A DNA stretch of 37,616 bases. It comes from Streptomyces beihaiensis (GTDB taxonomy: Bacteria; Actinomycetota; Actinomycetes; Streptomycetales; Streptomycetaceae). The position numbers and the translations under genes are program-made. Every line of letters begins with the position of its first letter. The first letter of the stretch is position 1. The stretch spans positions 1 to 37,616 of the forward strand of contig NZ_JAPHNL010000283.1 of the NCBI RefSeq assembly GCF_026274175.1, in the 5' to 3' direction. The notes below the pieces were generated by a model. The model was not told the origin of the DNA, made no database searches, and worked only from the letters and a program-made list of their open reading frames with translations. This document shows positions 24,470 to 32,546 of this stretch, in pieces.

Positions 24470-24958
24470 ATGGTCAGGCGAGGCATACGGGTGGTGGCCG
24501 CGGCCGCGCTGACGGCGACGGTCGCCCTCGGCGAGGCGGGCTGCTCCGACGGCTCGGGCACGTCCCCGTCCGGCGCGGCGTCCAAGGCGGCGTCGTTCGC
24601 CTCGTCGGCCGCGTCCAAGGGAGCGGCCGTCGCGGCGTCCGCGACGGCCGAGGCGAAAAGACGGCTCGACGCGTTCAAGGGCCGGGCCGACGCCAAGGGC
24701 GACGTGAAGACCGGCGCGGTGAAGAAGGACGCCGACGGCCGCGCCACCACCGAGGTCACCGCCACGAACGGCACCGCGGCCACGGCCTCGTACGCCGTCG
24801 AGGTCGACTTCCGCGACAGCGGCGGCAACCTCCTCGACGCGGTCGTCGTGACGGTCGACGGCGTCGAGGCGGGCGCCTCGAAGAAGGCCACGGCTCGCAG
24901 CAACCGCGCCCTCGGCGGCCACGTCACCGCCGACGTCGCCCGAGCGCTGCGCAACTGA
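24470..24958 (+). CDS. Exported FxLYD-like protein (possible lipoprotein)
   Basis: This 162-residue protein starts at ATG 24470 after GGAGGGAGG. The signal is MVRRGIRVVAAAALTATVAL, followed by GEAGCSDGSG. The Cys fits a lipoprotein, but the -3 residue is Glu instead of Leu, so lipidation is uncertain. A Ser/Ala/Lys-rich linker (about 30-80) precedes a small beta domain (VTATNGTAATASYAVEVDFR...VTVDGVEAG) like the FxLYD fold, which mediates binding outside the cell. The DUF2252 gene begins 17 bases after its stop, so the two may share a transcript. Confidence 0.75.
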   Translation: MVRRGIRVVAAAALTATVALGEAGCSDGSGTSPSGAASKAASFASSAASKGAAVAASATAEAKRRLDAFKGRADAKGDVKTGAVKKDADGRATTEVTATNGTAATASYAVEVDFRDSGGNLLDAVVVTVDGVEAGASKKATARSNRALGGHVTADVARALRN

Positions 24959-24975
24959 ACGGCGGGGCCAGAGCC

Positions 24976-26514
24976 ATGACCAGCCCGGCCGACCGCGACG
25001 ACTCCGCTGACGGTGGCAGCGCTCGCGCCGACCGCACCCTCGCCGACCAGGACCCCGCCTCCCTGCGCGGCCTCACTCCCAGGAACCCGCCCTTCCGCCG
25101 CCGCACGGCCCGCGACTCGGCGTTCCACAGCCCCGCGTCAGGGGACGCGGCCCTCCACGGCACCACCCATCGCACCCCCGCCGAGCGCGCCGAGCACGGG
25201 CGACGGATCCGCAGGCAGGTCCCCCGCTCGGCCCACGCCCCGTGGATCCCGGCCGCCGACCGGCCGGACCCGGTCGTCGTCCTGGAGCGGCAGGCCGCCG
25301 ACCGGCTCCCGGAGCTGCTGCCGGTGCGGTACGGGCGGATGGCGGCCGGACCGCTGCCGTTCCTGCGCGGCGCCGCCGCCGTCATGGCGGGCGACCTCGC
25401 GGCGCTGCCGCACACCGGCCTGACCGTCCAGCTCTGCGGCGACGCCCACCTGCTGAACTTCGGCCTGTACGCCACACCGGAGCGCGCCCTCCTCTTCGAC
25501 GTCGACGACTTCGACGAGACCTACCCGGGCCCGTTCGAATGGGACGTCAAACGGCTCGCCGCGTCGGTCGCCGTCGCCGCCCGCGACAGCGGCCACACCG
25601 ACAAGGAGGCCCTGCGTGCCGCCCGCGCGGGCGCCACCGCGTACCGCGTGCAGATGCGACGCCTGGCCGCCCTCGGCGAACTGGCGGTCTGGTACGAACG
25701 CACCGACGCGCACGAACTGCTCCCGCTGATCCGCTCGGCCCGCCGCCGGCGCCGCTTTGCCGGCACCCTCTCCCACCCCACTCACCGCACCGAACTGCGC
25801 TCTTTGGCCGAACTCACCGAGACCGCCGGAAACGGACTTCGCCGCATCGCCCCCGACCCGCCCCTCCTGGAACCCGCGGGCCCCTCCGACGCGGCGGCCC
25901 TGCGCAAGATGTTCAGCGACCACCGCTCCACGATCGACGACGACCGGCGCCGCCTGCTCGACCGCTACCGTTTCGTCGACGCGGCCCGCAAGGCCGTCGG
26001 CGTGGGCGGCGTCGGCGTGCGCTGCTACGTCGTCCTCCTCACCGGCAGGGACGCCGACGACCCCCTCCTCCTCCAGCTCAAGGAGGCGACCCGCTCGGTG
26101 GTGGAGGACCACACCCCCACCCGCGGCCCCCACCTCCACGCGGGCCGCCGGGTCGTCTGCGGTCAGCGCCTGCTCCAGGCGGCCGACGACATCTTTCTCG
26201 GCTGGACCACGGGCCCGCGTGGCCGCGCCTTCTACTGGCGCACCCTGCGTGACGTACAGGGCCCGTCGGACGTCGTCGGCCTGCCGCCGGAAGACCTCCG
26301 GATGCACGCCCGCCTCTGCGGCACGGCCCTGGCCCGCGGCCACGCCCGCTCAGGCGACCGCATCGCCATCGCCGGCTACCTCGGCAGCGGCGACGCCTTC
26401 GACCGCGCGATCGCCTCCTTCGCCCTCCGCTACGCCGACCAGACGGCGACGGACCACGCGACGCTGCGGGACGCGGTGGCGGCGGGCGTGGTGACGGCGG
26501 CGCCCGGAGGATGA
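24976..26514 (+). CDS. DUF2252 family protein
   Basis: This 512-residue soluble protein belongs to a family (PF10009) with no settled function. The block LCGDAHLLNFGLYATPER then LLFDVDDFDE is reminiscent of the HGDxHxxN and DxD metal/phosphate sites of the aminoglycoside phosphotransferase and kinase-like fold. PFEWDVKRLAASVAVAAR follows. Further blocks are VGVGGVGVRCYVVLLTGRD, LLLQLKEATRSV, and GQRLLQAADDIFLGW. Phosphotransfer is therefore a fair hypothesis. Start ATG 24976 has only a weak GGGGCCAGAG upstream. The first 80 residues are Arg/Ala-rich and probably flexible. Confidence 0.88.
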   Translation: MTSPADRDDSADGGSARADRTLADQDPASLRGLTPRNPPFRRRTARDSAFHSPASGDAALHGTTHRTPAERAEHGRRIRRQVPRSAHAPWIPAADRPDPVVVLERQAADRLPELLPVRYGRMAAGPLPFLRGAAAVMAGDLAALPHTGLTVQLCGDAHLLNFGLYATPERALLFDVDDFDETYPGPFEWDVKRLAASVAVAARDSGHTDKEALRAARAGATAYRVQMRRLAALGELAVWYERTDAHELLPLIRSARRRRRFAGTLSHPTHRTELRSLAELTETAGNGLRRIAPDPPLLEPAGPSDAAALRKMFSDHRSTIDDDRRRLLDRYRFVDAARKAVGVGGVGVRCYVVLLTGRDADDPLLLQLKEATRSVVEDHTPTRGPHLHAGRRVVCGQRLLQAADDIFLGWTTGPRGRAFYWRTLRDVQGPSDVVGLPPEDLRMHARLCGTALARGHARSGDRIAIAGYLGSGDAFDRAIASFALRYADQTATDHATLRDAVAAGVVTAAPGG

Positions 26515-26539
26515 CCGGGGCGCCGCCGACGTACCCGCG

Positions 26540-26561
26540 CCCGGGGCCTCAGGCCCCCGGG
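26540..26561 (-). terminator. Hairpin overlapping the DUF1269-type gene stop
   Basis: CCCGGGGCC (26540-26548), TCA loop, GGCCCCCGGG (26552-26561): the loop is the stop codon of the minus-strand gene. One bulged C breaks an otherwise perfect stem. It lies in the 34-base convergent gap with the DUF2252 gene. Confidence 0.5.
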
Positions 26562-27103
26562 GCCTGGGACGGGGCCTGGTCCTGAGCCTGGGCGGCACCG
26601 GCCTTCACTCCGCCCTGAGCGCCGCGTGCCATCTCCCGCAGCGCCTCTTCCTCCTCGTGGCTCAGCGAGGTCTGCACGAGCTGCCCGCCGTACGCGGCGA
26701 TCTCGGGCACCACCTTGTCCTTGGCGGCATGCTTCACGAGCACGAACAGCGCGGCCGCCCCCGGCCGCAGATTCTGGCTCAGCTCCCTCATGAAGCCGTC
26801 GTTGATCCCGGTGTCCGTCATCGCCCCGCCGGCCGCTCCGGCGGCGGCTCCCACCGCCGCACCGAGGAATGGCACCAGGAACAGCAGCCCGATCACACTG
26901 CCCCACAACGCCCCGCCCGCGGCGCCGGTCGCCGTGTGGTTCACCGCCTGGTGCAGCTTGATCTTTCCGTCCCCCTCCCTCCGCTCGACGACGACGATGT
27001 CCTCGAGCTCGACGAGGTGCTCCCGCGACATCGACAGCAGTTTGTCGCGGACCTGGTCGGCGGTGGCGAGATCGTTGTAGGCGACGACGAACAAGTTGCT
27101 CAT
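26549..27103 (-). CDS. DUF1269-type membrane protein
   Basis: This 184-residue protein begins [22 protein letters not shown], the usual start of the family. A cytoplasmic ferredoxin-like half (to about 60) precedes a Gly/Ala-rich membrane hairpin ([31 protein letters not shown], about 67-97). A second cytoplasmic part with [18 protein letters not shown] and an acidic/Gln-rich tail follows. Function is not established; relatives are often stress-induced. ATG 27103 follows GGAGGAGT. The upstream divergent gap (27104-27312) is AT-richer than its surroundings and should hold promoters for both sides. Confidence 0.82.
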   Translation of the reverse strand: MSNLFVVAYNDLATADQVRDKLLSMSREHLVELEDIVVVERREGDGKIKLHQAVNHTATGAAGGALWGSVIGLLFLVPFLGAAVGAAAGAAGGAMTDTGINDGFMRELSQNLRPGAAALFVLVKHAAKDKVVPEIAAYGGQLVQTSLSHEEEEALREMARGAQGGVKAGAAQAQDQAPSQAPGA

Positions 27104-27312
27104 GACGGCACTCCTCCGAGCACTGGACATGTGTACGACTTGCCCGATTTTATGGGGAATGTGAATTCTCTGCCCGCTCAGCGACGGCCACATGGGCAAG
27201 GGTGAGGGGACCGCTCGATCGGCTGACGCACGCGACGGAACCGGGAGCCCCTCGTGCGTCCGAGGTACAGGGATGGAGGACCGCCTCCACGACGGCGAAG
27301 GAGCAGCAGACG

Positions 27313-27522
27313 ATGGAACACCACATCATCGCGGAGATGATCGAGCCCGGGGGCGACACCCTCAAGGAATGGCACATGATCCGGGCGGGCGAGGAGGAGG
27401 CCATGTGCGGCCGTGTCATCGACCTCTCGGCGGAGAAACTGCCGTCCGAGGCGTGGGGCACCGACCGGGCCAGGCCGTTCTGCCACACGTGCGGAGCGCT
27501 CTTCCTGCGGGAGGTTCCCTGA
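27313..27522 (+). CDS. Small CxxC protein (69 residues)
   Basis: The start ATG 27313 follows AAGGAG. The protein has C32, C57, H58 and C60 (FCHTCG) plus H21, a spacing that suggests one zinc or iron site. The C-terminus GALFLREVP is typical of small streptomycete proteins I recall but cannot name. It has no membrane segment. A 7-base terminator stem lies 43 bases downstream. Confidence 0.7.
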   Translation: MEHHIIAEMIEPGGDTLKEWHMIRAGEEEAMCGRVIDLSAEKLPSEAWGTDRARPFCHTCGALFLREVP

Positions 27523-27564
27523 GCGGCGCCCGTCTCCGCACGGCTCACGGCCTGCGGCCGCGCC

Positions 27565-27581
27565 CGGCCCGTGGCGGGCCG
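27565..27581 (+). terminator. Hairpin terminator after the CxxC gene
   Basis: CGGCCCG-TGG-CGGGCCG is a perfect 7-base stem with a 3-base loop. The 234-base convergent gap 27523-27756 otherwise shows nothing. Confidence 0.55.
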
Positions 27582-27756
27582 TAGCGGGGGTCCGCCCGTA
27601 CGCCGCCGCCCGTGCCGGACGTCTGCCGCTGGACGACGCCCGTGAAGGGCGGCCGCACGTCTCGGGCTTCGAGCGCTTGGGGCCCTTTTGCGCCGCTGTG
27701 GTGGCATCGGGAGCGGGAGGGGCGGGCTCTCCGCCGCGGCCGGGGCGGGGTCTGCG

Positions 27757-29013
27757 TCAGGCCAGATCCCGGCGTCGGCCCACCGGGGCCGCGAGCAGGT
27801 ACAGCGGAGGCAGGAGCGCGGCCGCGCACACCGTCCACAGGGCCGCGTGCGTTCCCGCGTACGTGGCGAGCAGGCCGGCCGTGAGGGCGCCGAGTGGCTG
27901 GGCTCCCCAGGAGACGAAGCGGACGGTGGCCATGACACGGGAGAGAAGCTCGGGCGGGGACTGGGTCTGCCGGTAGGTGCGGGTGGTGATCGACCCGATG
28001 ACGACGCCGAAGGCGAAGCCGGCGTTGCCGAGGGCGAACCAGTAGGCGTCGGCGGCGGACGTGGTCAGCGGGGCCAGCAGGGCGGCGCCGCCGCCGGCCA
28101 GCGCGGCCCCGACGAGCCCCCGGGCGGTGCCGAACCGCCGGGTCAGCCGGACCGCCACGGCGGATCCGACGAGCGCGCCGATCCCGTCCGAGGCGAGCAC
28201 CAGGCCGAGTTGCACCGGCGTCAGGCCGGCCTCACGGACCAGGTAGAGGGGCGTGAGGGCGACCAGGGCGGCGCAGACGAAGTTGGTGGCGGTGGCCCAG
28301 AGCATGCAGGGCAGCATCACCGGGTGCCGCGTCACGTACGTCCAGCCCTCGCGGATCATCCGGAGGGCGCCGTCGCCGGTGCGGGGTGCGGGGCGGCGCT
28401 CGGGCAGGGTGCGCAGCAGCACGGCGGAGAGCAGGTAACTGGCCGCGTCCACGAGAAGCGCGCCGACCGGGCCCGCGGCGTGCACGAGGAGGCCGCCCCC
28501 GGAAGGCCCCCCGGTCTCGGTGACGGCGTGCGTGCCGGACATCAGGCTGTTGCGGTCGGCGAGTTGTCGGGCCGGGACGACGGCGGGCAGAAAGGTCGAG
28601 TTGCCGATGTCGAAGAGTACGGTCGCGGCGCCGGTGACCAGCGCGGCGAGGAACAGGTGCGGGTAGCTGAGCCGGCCGAGCCACCAGGCGAGCGGCAGGG
28701 ATCCGACGGCGACGAGCCGTACGAGATCGAGGGTGACCTGGAGGCGGCGGAGCGGGACCCGCTGGGCGATCACTCCGGCGGGGAGGCTGAGCAGCAGCCA
28801 GGAGATCTGACCGGCGGCGGCGAGCAGGGCGGCCTGCAGCGCGGTGGCGTCAAGGACGGTGAGGGCGACCAGGGGCAGGGCGAGCGCGGTGACGGCGGTG
28901 CCCGCGTTGCTGACGGTGGCGGCGCCCCAGTAGCGCCAGAAGACGCCGGTGGACGAGATCGCGTGGTGGCCGCTGCGGCGATCACGCTCCGGGATCGCCG
29001 GTGCTTCGCTCAT
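27757..29013 (-). CDS. MFS transporter (drug or metabolite exporter-like)
   Basis: This 418-residue protein has about 12 transmembrane segments. It shows the first-half motif AGVIAQRVPLRRLQVTLDLVR and the MSGTHAVTETGGPSGGGLLV loop common in EntS-like and macrolide-efflux MFS proteins. The central loop (about 205-225) is basic. Start ATG 29013 follows AGGGTG. The gene is divergent from the HxlR-peroxiredoxin gene and shares its operator-rich 130-base control region, so expression is probably set by that regulator. The substrate could be a toxic or electrophilic compound, judging by the regulator type; this is inference. Confidence 0.9.
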   Translation of the reverse strand: MSEAPAIPERDRRSGHHAISSTGVFWRYWGAATVSNAGTAVTALALPLVALTVLDATALQAALLAAAGQISWLLLSLPAGVIAQRVPLRRLQVTLDLVRLVAVGSLPLAWWLGRLSYPHLFLAALVTGAATVLFDIGNSTFLPAVVPARQLADRNSLMSGTHAVTETGGPSGGGLLVHAAGPVGALLVDAASYLLSAVLLRTLPERRPAPRTGDGALRMIREGWTYVTRHPVMLPCMLWATATNFVCAALVALTPLYLVREAGLTPVQLGLVLASDGIGALVGSAVAVRLTRRFGTARGLVGAALAGGGAALLAPLTTSAADAYWFALGNAGFAFGVVIGSITTRTYRQTQSPPELLSRVMATVRFVSWGAQPLGALTAGLLATYAGTHAALWTVCAAALLPPLYLLAAPVGRRRDLA

Positions 29014-29043
29014 TCGACGTCACCCTCCAGTGGGTTTCTTAAG

Positions 29044-29083
29044 GGAACTTACCTCTTCGCGGACTAAGTTCCTATCTGGAACT
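29044..29083. promoter_or_regulatory. Probable HxlR operator (three GGAACT half-sites)
   Basis: GGAACTTA (29044-29051) and TAAGTTCC (29065-29072) are perfect inverted repeats with 13 bases between. TAAGTTCC also pairs with GGAACTGA (29076-centred, half-site GGAACT at 29078-29083) across a 5-base gap. The middle half-site is shared by the two palindromes. The array lies 31-70 bases before the MFS start and 61-100 before the regulator start, where it would block both promoters. Confidence 0.65.
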
Positions 29084-29143
29084 GACCTCATGGCGCAAGA
29101 TGGTTTCGAAGAATGAACGCCGCGTCCGCAAGACAGGAGAGCC

Positions 29144-30043
29144 ATGGCCAGGTCGGTGCCCGAGCGGGACGCCGCCTGCGCGATCGCGCAGGCGGCGGCG
29201 GTGGTCGGCGACTGGTGGAGCCTGCTCCTGGTACGGGAGACCGCACGCGGGCACCACCGGTTCGACGTCCTCCAGGAGGAACTGGGGATCTCCCGCAAGG
29301 TGCTGACCGAGCGCCTTGCGCACCTGGTGCAGGCGGAGGTCCTGGAGAAGGTTCCGTACCAGAGCGGCCCGGTGAGGTACGAGTACCGGCTGACCGCGAG
29401 CGGGCGGGGGCTGCTGCCCGTGCTGCTCTCGATGCAGGACTGGGCGGACCGCTGGCTGCTCGGCGACGGCTCACTGAGCGGCACGGCCGACGAGGAGAGC
29501 GCCGAGACACGGCGAGTGGCGGACCTGGTGGGCGAGCGGCTGCCCCGCCTGGAACTGCCGGGACACCGGGACAGCGAGCCGCTGGACCCGGTGGCCGACG
29601 CCGCGGCCACCGTCCTGTTCTGCTACCCGGCGACCGGCCGTCCGGGCCCGCTGCCGGACGACTGGGCCGACATTCCCGGCGCCATCGGCTGCACACTGGA
29701 GAACCGGCTGTTCCGGGACGCGTACGACGACTTCCGCGCGGCCGGGGCCGAGGTGCGCGGCGTGAGCACTCAACGCCCTGACGAGCAGCGAGTGTTCGCG
29801 GTCGAGGAAGGCATCCCCTTCACCCTGCTCTCCGACGTCGACCTGCGCCTCGCCGCCGCTCTGCGGCTACCGGTCTTCCGCGTCGGGCAGGCACTGCGGC
29901 TGAAGAGGGCGGTTGTGGTGGTGGACCGCGAACGCGTGGTGCGCCAGGCACGTTTCCCGGTCACGGACATCCCGGGAGCGGTGCACGAGGCATTGACGGT
30001 GGCACGGCGGGTGGCGGCGGGGAGCCGAGGGGCGACGCCGTGA
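29144..30043 (+). CDS. HxlR transcription factor fused to a peroxiredoxin-like domain
   Basis: This 299-residue protein has two parts. Residues 1-110 are an HxlR winged helix with the conserved N-terminal cysteine (C12 in AACAIAQ), VVGDWWSLLLVRE, and RFDVLQEELGISRKVLTERL. Residues about 145-290 are a peroxiredoxin-like domain: VLFCYPATGRPGPLPDDW, IPGAIGCTLENRLFRDAY with C183 at the peroxidatic position, FTLLSDVDLRLAAALRLPVF, and LKRAVVVVDRERVVRQ. Related stand-alone peroxiredoxins, as I recall them, read GCTPQSC; here the second Cys of that motif is replaced (GCTLENR), so the enzyme would be 1-Cys. C160 could be a partner. Start ATG 29144 follows CAGGAG. The natural reading is a redox or peroxide-sensing repressor of itself and the divergent MFS gene. 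Confidence 0.85.
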   Translation: MARSVPERDAACAIAQAAAVVGDWWSLLLVRETARGHHRFDVLQEELGISRKVLTERLAHLVQAEVLEKVPYQSGPVRYEYRLTASGRGLLPVLLSMQDWADRWLLGDGSLSGTADEESAETRRVADLVGERLPRLELPGHRDSEPLDPVADAAATVLFCYPATGRPGPLPDDWADIPGAIGCTLENRLFRDAYDDFRAAGAEVRGVSTQRPDEQRVFAVEEGIPFTLLSDVDLRLAAALRLPVFRVGQALRLKRAVVVVDRERVVRQARFPVTDIPGAVHEALTVARRVAAGSRGATP

Positions 30044-30220
30044 ACCTGCGGTCGCCGGCGGCTTGAGGGGGCGCCGTGGCTCGTCGCGCTCGCCGTCCCC
30101 GAGGCATTCGTGGAGACCACCGTCGGCGCCCCGCACCGCCACCTCGGCGGCGGACCCCAGGTCTGTCCGGACTGATGGGAGTAGCCGGTGGAGGGCAGCG
30201 GGCGAAGTGACCTCGCCAGT

Positions 30221-30256
30221 GAGGGCCGCCACCCCGACTTCGGGGTGGCGGCCCTC
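30221..30256. terminator. Strong 17-base-pair hairpin terminator
   Basis: GAGGGCCGCCACCCCGA (30221-30237) and TCGGGGTGGCGGCCCTC (30240-30256) are perfectly complementary around CT. It lies 66 bases past the glnA stop and also faces the HxlR gene. The 278-base gap 30044-30321 holds no convincing gene. Confidence 0.85.
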
Positions 30257-30321
30257 ATGACGCCGCAGGTCACAGCCGGTTTCCGGGGCTCGCGCCCCGG
30301 TCGCCCGACCGGCCTCGCCTC

Positions 30322-31731
30322 TTAGATGTCGTAGTACAGCTCGAACTCGTGCGGGTGCGGCCGCAGCTGGATCGGGGCGATCTCGTTCGTGCGCTTGTAG
30401 TCGATCCACGTCTCGATCAGGTCGGACGTGAACACGCCGCCCGCCTGGAGGTACTCGTTGTCCGCCTCGAGGGCGTCGAGGACCGCCGGGAGGGAGGTCG
30501 GGACCTGGGGGACGCCCGCGTGCTCCTCGGGGGCGAGCTCGTAGAGGTCCTTGTCGATCGGCTCGGCCGGCTCGATCTTGTTCTTGACGCCGTCCAGGCC
30601 CGCGAGGAGGAGGGCCGAGAAGGCCAGGTACGGGTTGGAGGACGGGTCCGGGGCGCGGAACTCGACGCGCTTGGCCTTCGGGTTCGAGCCCGTGATCGGG
30701 ATGCGCATGGCCGCCGAGCGGTTGCGCTGGCTGTAGACCAGGTTGACCGGGGCCTCGAAGCCGGGGACCAGGCGGTGGTACGAGTTGACCGTCGGGTTGG
30801 TGAAGGCCAGCAGCGACGGGGCGTGCTTGAGGATGCCGCCGATGTAGTAGCGGGCGGTGTCCGAGAGGCCCGCGTAGCCCTGCTCGTCGTAGAAGAGGGG
30901 CTCGCCGCCGTTCCACAGCGACTGGTGGACGTGCATGCCCGAGCCGTTGTCGCCGAAGATCGGCTTCGGCATGAAGGTCGCGGTCTTGCCGTTGCGCCAG
31001 GCGACGTTCTTCACGATGTACTTGAAGAGCATCAGGTCGTCGGCGGCGGCCAGCAGCGTGTTGAACTTGTAGTTGATCTCCGCCTGGCCGGCCGTGCCCA
31101 CCTCGTGGTGCTGGCGCTCGACCTTCAGGCCCGCCTTGTCCAGCTCGAGGGAGATCTCGGCGCGCAGGTCGGCGAAGTGGTCGACCGGCGGGGCCGGGAA
31201 GTAGCCGCCCTTGTAGCGGACCTTGTAGCCGCGGTTGTTCTCTTCCTTGCCCGTGTTCCAGGCGCCCGCCTCGGAGTCGATCTCGTAGACCGAGCGGTTG
31301 GCGGTCGTCTCGAAGCGGACGTTGTCGAAGACGTAGAACTCGGCCTCCGGGCCGAAGAACGCGGTGTCGGCGATGCCGGTCGAGGCCAGGTACGCCTCGG
31401 CCTTCTTCGCCACGTTGCGCGGGTCACGGGAGTACTGCTCGCCCGTGATCGGGTCGTGGATGAAGAAGTTGACGTTCAGCGTCTTGTCACGGCGGAACGG
31501 GTCCACGCGGGCCGTCGACAGGTCCGCGCGCAGCGCCATGTCGGACTCGTGGATGGCCTGGAAGCCGCGGATCGACGAGCCGTCGAAGGCCAGCTCCTCG
31601 GAGGGGTCGAACGCCTCGGCCGGCACCGTGAAGTGCTGCATCACACCCGGCAGGTCGCAGAAGCGGACGTCGACGAACTTGACGTCCTCGTCCGCGATGA
31701 ATTTCTTGGCGTCATCGGCGTTCTGGAACAT
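30322..31731 (-). CDS. glnA: Type I glutamine synthetase GlnA
   Basis: This 469-residue dodecameric ATP-dependent enzyme makes glutamine from glutamate and ammonia. Family motifs are [10 protein letters not shown] (48-57), [12 protein letters not shown] (125-136), [14 protein letters not shown] (260-273), [16 protein letters not shown] (330-345), and [14 protein letters not shown] (357-370). The adenylylation tyrosine is Y397 in [12 protein letters not shown], so activity should be shut down by GlnE. Start ATG 31731 follows AGTAGGAGGAGTT. A GlnR box 101-138 bases upstream indicates nitrogen control of transcription. With glnII broken, this is the only intact canonical biosynthetic glutamine synthetase in the window. 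Confidence 0.98.
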   Translation of the reverse strand: MFQNADDAKKFIADEDVKFVDVRFCDLPGVMQHFTVPAEAFDPSEELAFDGSSIRGFQAIHESDMALRADLSTARVDPFRRDKTLNVNFFIHDPITGEQYSRDPRNVAKKAEAYLASTGIADTAFFGPEAEFYVFDNVRFETTANRSVYEIDSEAGAWNTGKEENNRGYKVRYKGGYFPAPPVDHFADLRAEISLELDKAGLKVERQHHEVGTAGQAEINYKFNTLLAAADDLMLFKYIVKNVAWRNGKTATFMPKPIFGDNGSGMHVHQSLWNGGEPLFYDEQGYAGLSDTARYYIGGILKHAPSLLAFTNPTVNSYHRLVPGFEAPVNLVYSQRNRSAAMRIPITGSNPKAKRVEFRAPDPSSNPYLAFSALLLAGLDGVKNKIEPAEPIDKDLYELAPEEHAGVPQVPTSLPAVLDALEADNEYLQAGGVFTSDLIETWIDYKRTNEIAPIQLRPHPHEFELYYDI

Positions 31732-31815
31732 CCAACTCCTCCTACTCCCGACCCGGGGAGGGGCGGGGTTGCAGCTCGGTGGTGTGGCCAGTGCGGTGGC
31801 TACACGCTCGGCCCG

Positions 31816-31821
31816 ACCTTA
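31816..31821 (-). promoter_or_regulatory. Possible glnA -10 element
   Basis: On the minus strand TAAGGT (forward ACCTTA) lies just downstream of the GlnR box. The -35 region is unlike TTGACA, as is usual for an activator-dependent promoter, and would overlap the box. Confidence 0.4.
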
Positions 31822-31831
31822 GGCAGGCGGC

Positions 31832-31869
31832 ATTTCTCGAGCGTGACCCATTTGTTTCACCCAAGTTAA
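31832..31869 (-). promoter_or_regulatory. GlnR box of glnA
   Basis: On the minus strand the order is TTAAC, six bases, GAAAC, six bases, GTCAC, six bases, GAAAT. This reproduces the GlnR consensus gTnAC-n6-GaAAC repeated twice with exact six-base spacing. Only the first G of one half-site and the last C of another differ. GlnR binding here should activate glnA under nitrogen limitation. The divergent RDD gene starts 53 bases away, so it may be affected as well. Confidence 0.85.
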
Positions 31870-31921
31870 CCGGCTCGGGGGTCAGGGCGGCGTGAGCGAC
31901 GGGCCGCAGTACCGTGGACGG

Positions 31922-32389
31922 GTGGATAACAGGGATGCAATGGGATCGTGGCTGTCCGGGCCCCGCGAGGCCCTGGAGAACGCGGGCGCGGACCTCGGGT
32001 ACCGGGGCGAACAGCTCGGTCTCCCGGAGCACGGACCGGGGTCGATCGCGCGCCCCGGCCGCCGTATCGGGGCGCTCTTCGTCGACTGGGCGCTGTGCAT
32101 GCTGATCGCATACGGCCTCGTGACGCGTGGTTACAGCCAGGCCACGGGCAACTGGGCGCTGCTCATCTTCTTCGTGCTCGGCGTACTCACCGTCGGCACC
32201 GTCGGCTTCACGCCGGGCAAGCGGCTGTTCGGGCTGCGGGTCGTTTCGCAGAGCGGCGGGCGCCCGGGAACCGGCCGGGTCGTGCTGCGCACGTTCCTGC
32301 TGTGCCTCGCCGTTCCGGCGCTGATCTGGGACCGCGACGGCCGGGGGCTGCACGACCGGCTGGCGAAGTCGGTGGAGGTGCGCGTCTGA
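31922..32389 (+). CDS. RDD family membrane protein
   Basis: This 155-residue protein has the RDD signature: ARPGRRIGALFVDWALC (R and D in the first helix), a second helix WALLIFFVLGVLTVGTVGF, then FTPGKRLFGLRVV and the third helix ending in DRDGRGLHDRLA. Some family members act as transporters or Na+/H+ antiporters, but most are uncharacterised. Start GTG 31922 (VDNRDAMGSWLSG) is favoured by memory of orthologues, though its ribosome site is weak; GTG 31892 and ATG 31940 are alternatives. It is divergent from glnA and convergent with the DUF4191 gene. Confidence 0.85.
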   Translation: MDNRDAMGSWLSGPREALENAGADLGYRGEQLGLPEHGPGSIARPGRRIGALFVDWALCMLIAYGLVTRGYSQATGNWALLIFFVLGVLTVGTVGFTPGKRLFGLRVVSQSGGRPGTGRVVLRTFLLCLAVPALIWDRDGRGLHDRLAKSVEVRV

Positions 32390-32479
32390 CGGCTCGGCGA
32401 AGCTTCCCGGCGGGGGAGAGCCGGACGAGCGGGCGAGCGGACGCCGGGAAGCCGCACACGGCGGACGGTCATGCGCGAC

Positions 32480-32522
32480 GGGGCGGGGGGGGGGAACCGG
32501 AAAGGTTCCGCCCCGCCCCTTT
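32480..32522. terminator. Bidirectional terminator with poly-G tract
   Basis: A G-rich arm (32480-32497, ending GGAACC) pairs with GGTTCCGCCCCGCCCC (32504-32519) around a GGAAA loop and is followed by TTT. The G run is slightly too long for perfect pairing and may vary between strains or in sequencing. It separates the convergent RDD and DUF4191 genes. Confidence 0.7.
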
Positions 32523-32546
32523 CGCGTTCCCGCGGCAGCGGCAGCG

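Noticed and set aside
30060-30174. A frame reading PWLVALAVPEAFVETT and ending in GGGPQVCPD
   Set aside because: It looks a little protein-like but has no start, no ribosome site and no recognised family; it could be a decayed gene end but the evidence is too thin.
32485-32494. Poly-G run as a sign of assembly error
   Set aside because: It sits within a terminator stem and outside coding sequence; a length error of a base or two is possible but changes no gene.
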